A stretch of 7,404 bases of DNA from NCBI GenBank assembly GCA_016462245.1, contig JAEMTR010000066.1, forward strand, positions 1 to 7,404, written 5' to 3'. The stretch's first letter is position 1, and each line of letters opens with the position of its first letter. Source of the stretch: Solirubrobacteraceae bacterium (GTDB taxonomy: Bacteria; Actinomycetota; Thermoleophilia; Solirubrobacterales; Solirubrobacteraceae). Both the position numbers and the translations under genes were made by a program. The notes below the pieces were generated by a model. That model was given only the letters and a program-made list of their open reading frames with translations. It was not told the DNA's origin and ran no database searches. Of the stretch, positions 1-7,404 are shown piece by piece.

Positions 1-947
1 AAACCGGGGAATAGCGTCTTCTCAGCTACGGCGTCCATGCCCGCGCGGACCGGCGCCGTCACCGAACCCCAGATCATGTTTGTCTCGGGCGCAGCGATGA
101 AGGCTTTCAGCGGCGGCGAGTAGTAGCTGACGAGGTTTGCCGAGCGCTCAGCCTCAGGGTACGAATCGAGCACGCGCAGATAGGGGCGAGAGAGAAAGAA
201 GGCGGTCGCAGCCAGCAGCAGGCCGCCGGCGAGCGTCGCAACCACAACACGCCTCGCGGGAGTGGGCCTGCCAGCGCGCCACCAGAGCACGGCGGCGATC
301 AACGCCAGCAGCGCCAGCAGGTAGACCAGCGGAAGCCCGAGCGAGAAGCCGAGCGAGAGCTGCCATGCCGCTACAGCCCAGCCGCCGAGGATCAGCCCTG
401 CAGACTGACGCCGGTAGCCGCGCAGTAGTAGCGCGATCGCAATCGGTATGCCGCCGCTCGAGATCACGTGCAGATGGCCGCCTTGCTCAAGCCGCCAAGG
501 CGCGTAAGCGAATGCCGCGCCGGCGATCAGCGCGGCCCAAGGCGGCGCGCCAAGTTCACGCGCCAGCAGGTAGGCGCCAAAGAAGCAGAGCGCGAAGGCA
601 AAGAGGAAGAGCAGGTCGTAGCGTGCGACCGCAGCCTCGGGGCCGGAACCGATCATTCCCGCGGGTGTGTACCCGATTAGAGCGTCGGAGAAGGCGAGCG
701 TGTCGTGCAGCGGCCAGAACTGGTTGCTCTGGAAGAAGCTGAGCGGCTGGGTCAGCAGCGCGTGGCCGTCCCAGGCGATCTGCCAAGCCTGCGGCAGCGG
801 GTCGCCAAGGTCGAGCGGAATCTCGCTGCCAAGATTCAAGATCAGCGGCCAGAATTGAATTGTCGAGACCAGGGCAGCCACCAGCGCGACGAAAAACAGT
901 TCGCGGCCGCTGAGCCGAGGGGATCGTTGCCACCAGTCGGCGATCAT
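1..947 (-). CDS. Polytopic membrane protein, GT-C glycosyltransferase-like (C-terminus outside window)
   Basis: The frame stays open from an ATG at 945-947 to the left edge, giving 315 residues and no stop. An in-frame TAA (960-962 on the plus strand) lies just upstream, so this ATG is the first possible one. Hydrophobic segments appear at about residues 17-39, 107-130, 136-150, 160-176, 183-222 and 232-252. The first loop carries LDLGDP (45-50), followed by an aromatic stretch with FWPLHDTLAFSDALIG (77-92) and then FAYAPWRLEQGGHLHV (146-161). I recognise this arrangement, with acidic residues just after the first membrane helix, from large uncharacterised actinobacterial membrane proteins that resemble GT-C glycosyltransferases using lipid-linked sugars. 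Membrane location is well supported; transferase activity is inferred from fold resemblance only, and donor and acceptor are unknown. It is transcribed divergently from the sugar-phosphate operon, with no evident functional link. Confidence 0.8.
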   Translation of the reverse strand, partial: MIADWWQRSPRLSGRELFFVALVAALVSTIQFWPLILNLGSEIPLDLGDPLPQAWQIAWDGHALLTQPLSFFQSNQFWPLHDTLAFSDALIGYTPAGMIGSGPEAAVARYDLLFLFAFALCFFGAYLLARELGAPPWAALIAGAAFAYAPWRLEQGGHLHVISSGGIPIAIALLLRGYRRQSAGLILGGWAVAAWQLSLGFSLGLPLVYLLALLALIAAVLWWRAGRPTPARRVVVATLAGGLLLAATAFFLSRPYLRVLDSYPEAERSANLVSYYSPPLKAFIAAPETNMIWGSVTAPVRAGMDAVAEKTLFPG

Positions 948-956
948 CGCTTGCCG

Positions 957-962
957 AGGTTA
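957..962 (-). promoter_or_regulatory. Candidate -10 hexamer for the divergent membrane-protein gene
   Basis: Read on the minus strand the hexamer is TAACCT, which fits the actinobacterial TANNNT consensus. Only nine bases separate it from the ATG at 947, so transcription would start at or within a few bases of the start codon. No Shine-Dalgarno-like purine run is visible there, which fits a leaderless or near-leaderless mRNA. No convincing -35 element is seen at the usual spacing. The call rests on a short motif and its position. Confidence 0.3.
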
Positions 963-981
963 CAGAGAGCAGCCTTCACAT

Positions 982-998
982 AATCGACAAGCACGATT
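982..998. repeat. Short inverted repeat in the divergent promoter region
   Basis: AATCG (982-986) and CGATT (994-998) form 5-base arms around a 7-base spacer. The element lies between the two candidate -10 hexamers and covers the places where both -35 regions would fall, so a regulator bound here could act on both genes. Directly after it is a run of seven A (1000-1006), unusual in this GC-rich sequence. Five-base arms can arise by chance in about 80 bases, so the operator role is speculative. Confidence 0.2.
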
Positions 999-1011
999 GA
1001 AAAAAACCCAT

Positions 1012-1017
1012 TAGGCT
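1012..1017 (+). promoter_or_regulatory. Candidate -10 hexamer for the rpiB-pgi operon
   Basis: TAGGCT fits the actinobacterial TANNNT consensus and ends eight bases before the rpiB ATG at 1026. A transcript starting at the usual distance would begin at or just before the start codon. The bases between have no AGGAGG-like element, whereas gnd, zwf, tal and pgi all do. This suggests that the operon mRNA is leaderless and that rpiB is translated from the 5' end. No clear -35 box is visible at 16-18 bases spacing. Confidence 0.35.
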
Positions 1018-1025
1018 CGGATCCG

Positions 1026-1487
1026 ATGATCTTTGCCGTTGGAGTTGACCACGCCGGAGCGCCGCTCCATGACGTCGCTACCTCGACGCTAACTGAGCTC
1101 GGCCATGAGGTAATCGACCTCGGCCAGTGCGACGACTACCCCGACATGGCCCTGAAAATGGGCAAGGTAATCGATTCCGGCGAGGCTGAGCGCGGCATCC
1201 TTGCTTGCGGCTCGGGCGCCGGTATCGCCGTTGCAGCCTCGAAGCTGCCAGGGATTCGCGCGCAGACGATCCACGACACCTACACCGCCCACCAAGCCGT
1301 CGAGCACGACGCAGTCAACGTGCTTTGCATCGGCGGCCGCGTGATCGGCAGCGAAGTAGCGCGCGAGCTGGTTCGCACCTTCGCTCAGGCCGAAGTAAGC
1401 GATGAGCCGCGCCACCTGCGCCGCCGAGCCAAAGTAGAACTACTGGAATTTGAAGGACTAGACGCCAACCTAGAAGGAGATAGCTAA
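1026..1487 (+). CDS. rpiB: Ribose-5-phosphate isomerase B (RpiB/LacA/LacB family)
   Basis: The cytosolic enzyme interconverts ribulose 5-phosphate and ribose 5-phosphate. Its 153 residues match the family's usual length of about 145-160. Visible motifs are the N-terminal VDHAG (7-11, Asp8 and His9), CGSGAGIAVAA (61-71) with the Cys61 that aligns with the catalytic cysteine of E. coli RpiB, PGIRA (75-79), His94, and GGRVIG (103-108). A basic RHLRRR (129-134) near the C-terminus corresponds to the phosphate-binding arginines. The usual HNDAN active-site string is replaced by HDAVN (94-98), keeping the His and the last Asn. The ATG has no Shine-Dalgarno and sits just after a TANNNT hexamer. The gene leads the operon and overlaps gnd by one base. 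LacA/LacB-type galactose-6-phosphate isomerase is a less likely alternative, given the pentose phosphate neighbours. Confidence 0.93.
   Translation: MIFAVGVDHAGAPLHDVATSTLTELGHEVIDLGQCDDYPDMALKMGKVIDSGEAERGILACGSGAGIAVAASKLPGIRAQTIHDTYTAHQAVEHDAVNVLCIGGRVIGSEVARELVRTFAQAEVSDEPRHLRRRAKVELLEFEGLDANLEGDS
1472..1480 (+). promoter_or_regulatory. Shine-Dalgarno of gnd
   Basis: AGAAGGAGA lies inside the last codons of rpiB, with its AAGGAG core seven bases before the gnd ATG at 1487. It fixes the gnd start at the TAATG overlap and suggests translational coupling to rpiB. Confidence 0.85.
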
Positions 1488-2509
1488 TGCAGATTGGAAT
1501 GATCGGCCTCGGCCGGATGGGTGCCAACATGGTCGAGCGACTGATGCTCGACGGCCACGACTGTGTCGTTTTTGATCCCAACAAGGACGCCGTTGACGCG
1601 CTCGTCGCGAAGGGTGCCACCGGCGCCGACTCGGCCGCCGACATGGCCTCCAAGCTGAGCGCCCCGCGCGCAATCTGGCTGATGGTTCCGGCCGGCATCG
1701 TTGATCCGGTGCTGAAGGAAGCCGTCGACGCGCTCGAATCGGGCGACCTCGTAATCGATGGTGGCAACAGCTATTACATCGACGACCGCCGTCGCGCCGC
1801 TGAGCTCAAAGAGAAGGGCCTCCACTACGTCGACTGCGGCGTCAGCGGCGGTGTATGGGGACTGACTGAGGGCTACGGCCTGATGGCCGGCGGCACCGAT
1901 GATGCGATTGCGATGATCGCCCCGGTCTTGCAGTCGCTAGCTCCAGGCGTTGATTCAGCGCCGCGCACCCCAGGCCGCACCGGTGATCCAACTCCGGCCG
2001 AAGAGGGTTGGCTGCACTGCGGCCCTTCGGGCGCAGGTCACTTCACGAAGATGGTCCACAACGGCATCGAGTACGGCCTGATGGCCGCTTACGCCGAGGG
2101 CCTCAACATTCTCAAGCACGCCAACGTTGGTAGCGGCACGCAAGAGGTTGATGCTGAGACGACTCCGCTGCGTAACCCGGAGAACTACCAGTACGACCTC
2201 AACCTGCCGGACATCGCTGAAGTTTGGCGCCGCGGCACCGTGATCCGCAGCTGGCTGCTCGACCTAATCGCCGACGCGCTCGCCGCCGACCACGACCTCA
2301 GCGGCTTTGCTGGCCGCGTCTCCGACTCCGGCGAGGGTCGTTGGACCGCCTTGGCAGCGATCGACACCGGCACGCCGGCACCGGTCCTGACGACGGCGCT
2401 CTACGAACGCTTCACGAGCCGCGGCGAAGCCGATTACGCAGACCGCCTGCTGTCGGCAATGCGTAACGAGTTCGGTGGCCACGACGAGAAGCCCGCAGGG
2501 AGCAAGTAG
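1487..2509 (+). CDS. gnd: 6-phosphogluconate dehydrogenase, decarboxylating, short NAD-type
   Basis: The enzyme oxidatively decarboxylates 6-phosphogluconate to ribulose 5-phosphate, CO2 and reduced nicotinamide cofactor. The protein has 340 residues, typical of the short subfamily; the long NADP enzymes have about 470. The N-terminal Rossmann fold shows GLGRMG (7-12), and the second strand ends in VVFDPN with Asp30 where NADP enzymes usually have a neutral or basic residue, so NAD is the likely cofactor. The substrate region has DGGNSYY (91-97) and SGGVWG (120-125). The catalytic helix is GAGHFTKMVHNGIEYG (182-197), with Lys188, His191, Asn192 and Glu195. The C-terminal helical domain has SGEGRW (281-286). 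It overlaps rpiB by one base (TAATG) and ends in TAG overlapping the GTG of zwf. Identity is firm; cofactor preference is inferred. Confidence 0.96.
   Translation: MQIGMIGLGRMGANMVERLMLDGHDCVVFDPNKDAVDALVAKGATGADSAADMASKLSAPRAIWLMVPAGIVDPVLKEAVDALESGDLVIDGGNSYYIDDRRRAAELKEKGLHYVDCGVSGGVWGLTEGYGLMAGGTDDAIAMIAPVLQSLAPGVDSAPRTPGRTGDPTPAEEGWLHCGPSGAGHFTKMVHNGIEYGLMAAYAEGLNILKHANVGSGTQEVDAETTPLRNPENYQYDLNLPDIAEVWRRGTVIRSWLLDLIADALAADHDLSGFAGRVSDSGEGRWTALAAIDTGTPAPVLTTALYERFTSRGEADYADRLLSAMRNEFGGHDEKPAGSK
2497..2502 (+). promoter_or_regulatory. Shine-Dalgarno of zwf
   Basis: AGGGAG lies six bases before the GTG at 2509. It supports the non-ATG start that overlaps the gnd stop codon (TAGTG). Confidence 0.7.
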
Positions 2510-3900
2510 TGGCTAAGCCAAAGCGAGGTGACGCGCTGGTCGTCTTCGGGGCGACCGGCGACCTAGCGTTCAAGCAGATCTTCCCCGCACTTCAGCGGAT
2601 GGTTATCGACGGCGAGCTCGACGTGCCGGTTGTCGGCGTCGCCCGCGAGGGCGGCCATGTTGATCAGCTGCGCGCCCGCGCCAAGGCGAGCCTTGAGGCC
2701 AGCGCCGACGGACTCAACAAGGCGGCCTTCAAGAAGCTCAGCTCGCTGATGCGCTACGCCGGCGGCGATTACGCCGACCACAACACCTTCGTCGAGTTGC
2801 AGAACGAACTCAAAGGCTGCAAGCGACCGGTTCACTACCTAGCGATTCCGCCGTCGCTGTTCGGCCCGGTCGTCGGCCATCTCGGCGACGTTGGTCTCGC
2901 TGAGCAGGGCCGCGTCGTCGTTGAGAAGCCGTTCGGCCACGACCTAGCCTCGGCCGAGAAGCTCAACGCTGAGCTGCACAATGTCTTCCCTGAGGATCGG
3001 ATCTTTCGAATCGACCATTTCCTCGGCAAGACGCCGGTCGAGAACATCCTTTTCTTCCGCTTTGCCAACGCCTTCCTTGAGCCGGTCTGGAATCGCGATT
3101 ACGTTCGTCAGATTCAGATTACGATGGCTGAGGATTTTGATGTTGCCAATCGCGGCTCGTTCTATGACGCCGTCGGCACGATTCGCGACGTGATCGAGAA
3201 CCACCTTTTCCAGGTTCTAACGCTGGTTGCAATGGACCCATTCAGCGGCCACGGCGACGCTGCGCTGCGCGAAGAGAAGGCGCGCTTCCTGCGCGGGATC
3301 AGGACGCTGAAGGCGAAGGACATCGTCCGTGGCCAGTACGAGGGCTATCGCAAGACGAAGGGCGTAAATCCGAAGTCAACGACCGAGACCTACACAGCGA
3401 TGAAGCTCCACATCGACACTTGGCGCTGGGCCGATGTGCCGGTCCTGATTCGCGCCGGCAAGGCTTTGCCTGTAACGGCGACCGAGATTGTCGTTGAGCT
3501 GAAGACGCCGCCGGAGAAGCTTTTCCCGAAGGATCATCCGCGCGGCAACAGGATGCGCTTCCAGATTAACCCGCAGGTGGTTGTTTCGATTGAAGTTCAG
3601 TCACGCAAGCCAACCGTTGACACCTTCGAGGTCGAGGACATCGAGCTGGCGGCGGTACGCCAGGACGCGCATCAGATCCCGCCCTATCAGCGACTGCTTT
3701 CGGCGGCGCTCGACGGTGACCACGACCTTTTTGCCACCCAGGGAACGATTGATGAGGCCTGGCGGATCGTTGATCCGATCCTCGGCAACGCAACACCTAT
3801 CTACCCATACAAGCGTGGTTCGTGGGGCCCGAAGGAAGCAGATCGCTTGGCGCCTGCCTCCGGCTGGATTCCCCCGCACATCCACGATCCAGTCAAGTGA
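2509..3900 (+). CDS. zwf: Glucose-6-phosphate 1-dehydrogenase
   Basis: The enzyme oxidises glucose 6-phosphate to 6-phosphogluconolactone, the entry step of the oxidative pentose phosphate pathway. The protein has 463 residues, slightly shorter than the common 480-515. Motifs in order are FGATGDLA (13-20, nucleotide binding), GVARE (43-47), EKPFGHD (139-145), RIDHFLGK (167-174, sugar-phosphate site with Asp169, His170 and Lys174), RFAN (184-187), and SFYDAVGTIRDVIENH (217-232) ending in the presumed catalytic His232. AGK (316-318) and the C-terminal PYQRLL (392-397) and GSWGP (437-441) are also present. Arg46 corresponds to the residue that contacts the NADP 2'-phosphate in the Leuconostoc enzyme, so NADP use is plausible but not proven. 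The start is GTG, supported by a nearby Shine-Dalgarno and a normal distance to the Rossmann motif. No OpcA partner gene is adjacent. Confidence 0.96.
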   Translation: MAKPKRGDALVVFGATGDLAFKQIFPALQRMVIDGELDVPVVGVAREGGHVDQLRARAKASLEASADGLNKAAFKKLSSLMRYAGGDYADHNTFVELQNELKGCKRPVHYLAIPPSLFGPVVGHLGDVGLAEQGRVVVEKPFGHDLASAEKLNAELHNVFPEDRIFRIDHFLGKTPVENILFFRFANAFLEPVWNRDYVRQIQITMAEDFDVANRGSFYDAVGTIRDVIENHLFQVLTLVAMDPFSGHGDAALREEKARFLRGIRTLKAKDIVRGQYEGYRKTKGVNPKSTTETYTAMKLHIDTWRWADVPVLIRAGKALPVTATEIVVELKTPPEKLFPKDHPRGNRMRFQINPQVVVSIEVQSRKPTVDTFEVEDIELAAVRQDAHQIPPYQRLLSAALDGDHDLFATQGTIDEAWRIVDPILGNATPIYPYKRGSWGPKEADRLAPASGWIPPHIHDPVK

Positions 3901-3914
3901 CCGCCTAGCGGCCT

Positions 3915-3920
3915 AAGGAG
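3915..3920 (+). promoter_or_regulatory. Shine-Dalgarno of tal
   Basis: AAGGAG lies nine bases before the tal ATG at 3930, in the only real gap inside the operon (3901-3929). The same gap opens with a small CCGC-CTA-GCGG hairpin (3901-3911), too short and without a T run to be read as a terminator. Confidence 0.8.
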
Positions 3921-3929
3921 TAATAAGCA

Positions 3930-5015
3930 ATGAAAGCGACACAAGCCCTCCACGAAGCGGGCCAAAGCCTCTGGCTCGACAACATCACACGGACGCTGCT
4001 CGACGAGGGCACGCTGGCGAAGTACATCGCTGAGCTGAGCGTCACAGGGTTGACCTCAAACCCGACGATCTTCGAGAAGGCGATCACCGGCGGCGACACC
4101 TATGACGAGCAAGTTCATAGCTTTCACGGCAGCGATATGACCGATGAGCAGGTCTTTTTTGAGGCCGCGATCTCCGACCTTCAGCGCGCCGCTGACCTCT
4201 TCGGCGACATTCACACCCGGACCGACAACCTCGACGGTTTCGTTTCGCTCGAGGTATCGCCCGAGCTGGCCTACGACACCGACGCCACTGTCGCCCAGGC
4301 GAAGGAGCTCCACGCGAAGGTTGATCGCTCCAACGTCTTCATCAAGATTCCCGGCACGCCAGAGGGGCTGCCAGCGATCAGTGCGGCGATCCACGCCGGC
4401 ATTCCTGTCAACGTGACGCTGCTCTTCAACAGCGCCCACGCACTGGCCGCAGCCGATGCCTATTACACCGGCCTTGAGCGCCGCGTCGCCGACGGCCTTT
4501 CGCCAAACATCCAGTCGGTCGCTTCGCTCTTCATGAGCCGCTGGGACGTCGCCGTTGCCGACCAAGTCCCAGCCAACCTGAAGGACAAGCTGGGCCTCGC
4601 GATCGGTGGCCGCGCCTACCGTGATTACCGCGATCTGCTCGCATCTGATCGGGTTCAGGCCCTGATGAACGAAGGCGCACGGCCGCAGCGCCTGCTCTGG
4701 GCCAGCACCGGAACGAAGGATCCGGAAGCCTCCGACACGCTCTACATCTCAGGGCTCGCCGCTCCTTACACCGTCAACACGATGCCGGAGGGAACATTGC
4801 TCGACTTCGGCGACCATGGCCCAACGCCGGTAGTCGTGATGGATCCAGACGGAGGCGACTGCGAAGAGGTCTTGAGCGAGTTTGAGGCCGCCGGAGTTGA
4901 CTTGGACGCGCTCGCGGCGAAGCTGCAGAGCGACGGCGCCAGCTCGTTCGTCAACTCTTGGACGACCTTGATCGAAGCGATCAACGCCAAGCGTTCAGAC
5001 CTCGCCGGAGCGTAG
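3930..5015 (+). CDS. tal: Transaldolase (actinobacterial long form)
   Basis: The enzyme transfers a dihydroxyacetone unit from sedoheptulose 7-phosphate to glyceraldehyde 3-phosphate, giving erythrose 4-phosphate and fructose 6-phosphate. The protein has 361 residues, matching actinobacterial transaldolases (about 360-375) and exceeding the E. coli TalB type of about 316. The TIM-barrel active-site set is present: WLDN with Asp17, LTSNPTIF (41-48) with Asn44, LEVS with Glu108, FIKIPGT (137-143) with the Schiff-base Lys139, and NVTLLF (161-166) with Asn161 and Thr163. Further along are SVASLFMSRWD and LLWASTGTKD, both typical of the family. The ATG has a good Shine-Dalgarno. Its product fructose 6-phosphate is the substrate of Pgi, encoded next in the operon. 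The partner transketolase, often adjacent to tal in actinobacteria, is absent here. Confidence 0.96.
   Translation: MKATQALHEAGQSLWLDNITRTLLDEGTLAKYIAELSVTGLTSNPTIFEKAITGGDTYDEQVHSFHGSDMTDEQVFFEAAISDLQRAADLFGDIHTRTDNLDGFVSLEVSPELAYDTDATVAQAKELHAKVDRSNVFIKIPGTPEGLPAISAAIHAGIPVNVTLLFNSAHALAAADAYYTGLERRVADGLSPNIQSVASLFMSRWDVAVADQVPANLKDKLGLAIGGRAYRDYRDLLASDRVQALMNEGARPQRLLWASTGTKDPEASDTLYISGLAAPYTVNTMPEGTLLDFGDHGPTPVVVMDPDGGDCEEVLSEFEAAGVDLDALAAKLQSDGASSFVNSWTTLIEAINAKRSDLAGA
5007..5010 (+). promoter_or_regulatory. Shine-Dalgarno of pgi, deciding its start
   Basis: GGAG lies ten bases before the ATG at 5021, within the last codons of tal. The frame is also open from an upstream ATG at 4958, which would add 21 residues and overlap tal by 58 bases. 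The motif, the 5-base gap after the tal stop and the family-like N-terminus favour 5021. Confidence 0.6.
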
Positions 5016-5020
5016 TCGCG

Positions 5021-6664
<1,644 letters not shown>

Positions 6665-6667
6665 CGC

Positions 6668-7404
6668 TCAGTCGTCAAGCGGCTTGCCGACGCTGCCCGC
6701 CGCAGAGCGGTGGCCTGCCTGCGTGCTGCGGAAGGCGGCCGCGAAGCTGCCCTGCTCGGTAATCCGTTCGGCTGTTGCGTCGTCTAGCTCGGCGGCAATC
6801 CCGGCCGTGCCGCGATCAACGAGGCCGCCGATCATCCCGCGCAGGAAGAAGATTGGAGTGATCCAGCGTGGCGCGACGACGCGCCGCGCTCGTGCGCGGA
6901 TGCCGGTGGCGAGGAGTTGGCCGACCTTCTCAACGCTGACGATTCCTCTAAGCGGGCCAGGCATCTCGCTTCGAAGGCCACCGAGGCGGCCCATTTCGCG
7001 CTCCGCGCCTTCAACCATGTCGGTGCCGACGAACCAGAAGTAGGAGACGCCAACCTCAACGCCGAGGTGTGCAACCTCGCCGCGAAGCACGTTCATCAGA
7101 TGTTCGAGCGCCGCCTTGCTGGAGGCGTAGGCGCCGAATCCGATTGCTGGCATTAGCGCCGAAGCCGAGGCGTTGGCGATGATGTAGCCGCGCCGCTCGA
7201 TCACGTGGGGCAGGGCCGCGTGGATGAGGCGCCAGTTGCCGATCAGGTTGACGTTCGTAATCGCTGCGAGCACGTCAGGGTCGAGTAAGCGCAACGAGCC
7301 GCCGCCACCGATCCCGGCGTTCGAGAAGACGACGTCGATCCCGCCGGCCTCGGCGACAACTTTGGCCACTGCAGCGTCAACCTGAGCTTGGTCGGTGATG
7401 TCGC
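6668..7404 (-). CDS. Short-chain dehydrogenase/reductase (SDR), N-terminus outside window
   Basis: The minus-strand frame is open from the right edge to a TGA at 6668-6670, giving 244 complete codons. The glycine-rich cofactor motif and the true start lie beyond the window. A GTG at 7369 is in frame but internal, because the residues before it (DITD at the edge) match the SDR acidic stretch ahead of the NAG strand. Visible classical-SDR features are VVFSNAGIGG, a VNLIGNWR helix with the catalytic Asn, a Ser 13 residues before the Tyr (ANASAS), and YASSK with Tyr at 7127-7129 and Lys four residues later. The catalytic tetrad is complete. The tail after about the last 80 residues contains a hydrophobic patch (WITPIFFLRGMIGG). 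The substrate cannot be predicted. The gene converges on pgi and is probably unrelated to the operon. Confidence 0.9.
   Translation of the reverse strand, partial: DITDQAQVDAAVAKVVAEAGGIDVVFSNAGIGGGGSLRLLDPDVLAAITNVNLIGNWRLIHAALPHVIERRGYIIANASASALMPAIGFGAYASSKAALEHLMNVLRGEVAHLGVEVGVSYFWFVGTDMVEGAEREMGRLGGLRSEMPGPLRGIVSVEKVGQLLATGIRARARRVVAPRWITPIFFLRGMIGGLVDRGTAGIAAELDDATAERITEQGSFAAAFRSTQAGHRSAAGSVGKPLDD
6697..6713 (+). terminator. Weak candidate hairpin downstream of pgi
   Basis: A 7-base-pair stem (CCGCCGC with GCGGTGG, including one G-U pair) encloses an AGA loop and begins 33 bases after the pgi stop. It pairs better as plus-strand RNA than as minus-strand RNA, where a mismatch appears. 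No T run follows, so it is not a classical intrinsic terminator. It lies inside the coding sequence of the convergent SDR gene, and GC-rich coding DNA forms such hairpins by chance. It is recorded because no better terminator is visible after the operon. Confidence 0.2.

Noticed and set aside
137..742. Open frame of 201 codons on the plus strand opposite the membrane-protein gene
   Set aside because: The translation is dominated by Arg, Ala and Ser with no domain character, as expected for the antisense frame of GC-rich DNA. The minus-strand frame gives clear membrane helices and family motifs.
556..933. Minus-strand open frame of 125 codons with an ATG at 933
   Set aside because: It overlaps the membrane-protein gene in another frame of the same strand and gives an Arg/Pro-rich, low-character protein. 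The frame starting at 947 has the recognisable family motifs.
3901..3911. CCGC-CTA-GCGG hairpin between zwf and tal as a terminator
   Set aside because: The stem is only four base pairs with no T run, and the gap is too small to hold a new promoter. The operon most likely reads through.
4056..4565. 169-codon minus-strand open frame inside tal
   Set aside because: It has no recognisable domain and lies opposite a highly conserved transaldolase. It is explained by codon bias in the sense gene.
4958..5020. N-terminal extension of Pgi by 21 residues from the ATG at 4958
   Set aside because: The extension is Arg/Asp-rich, overlaps conserved tal coding sequence and has no family counterpart. The ATG at 5021 has a GGAG and gives the normal 547-residue length.
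7367..7369. GTG as the start of the SDR gene
   Set aside because: The frame stays open to the window edge and the residues upstream match the normal SDR sequence. Starting here would remove the cofactor-binding motif.

Overview
The window is a stretch of high-GC chromosome that looks actinobacterial. I favour a Thermoleophilia/Solirubrobacterales-type lineage, but cannot prove it from sequence alone. The pointers are strongly GC-biased coding, a GTG start, a long transaldolase of the actinobacterial kind, a glucose-6-phosphate isomerase with the actinobacterial GGRYSxDS variant, and divergent promoters that look suited to leaderless mRNAs.

Layout. (1) Positions 1-947, minus strand: the N-terminal 315 residues of a polytopic membrane protein resembling GT-C-type glycosyltransferases, cut by the left edge. 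(2) Positions 948-1025: a 78-base divergent promoter region, AT-richer than its surroundings. It has a TANNNT hexamer 8-9 bases ahead of each start codon and no Shine-Dalgarno on either side. (3) Positions 1026-6664, plus strand: a tight five-gene operon, rpiB-gnd-zwf-tal-pgi. The junctions are a 1-base overlap (TAATG), a 1-base overlap (TAGTG), a 29-base gap and a 5-base gap, and each internal gene has its own Shine-Dalgarno. (4) Positions 6668-7404, minus strand: a convergent short-chain dehydrogenase/reductase cut by the right edge, whose stop lies 3 bases from the pgi stop.

The operon encodes most of a pentose phosphate cycle. Zwf oxidises glucose 6-phosphate, Gnd decarboxylates 6-phosphogluconate to ribulose 5-phosphate, and RpiB converts that to ribose 5-phosphate. 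Tal regenerates fructose 6-phosphate and Pgi returns it to glucose 6-phosphate. Transketolase, ribulose-phosphate epimerase, 6-phosphogluconolactonase and OpcA are not in the window. Because the operon is bounded by a divergent gene on the left and a convergent one on the right, they must be encoded elsewhere. Gnd is the short, NAD-type subfamily (Asp30 after the second Rossmann strand), while Zwf keeps an NADP-type Arg46, so the two oxidative steps may feed different cofactor pools.

I see no RNA genes, insertion sequences, CRISPR arrays or other mobile elements. This is mainly ordinary central metabolism, and I do not see an undescribed system. The points most worth a second look are the operon's composition, the probable split cofactor use, the symmetrical leaderless-type divergent promoter, and the RpiB active-site variant.
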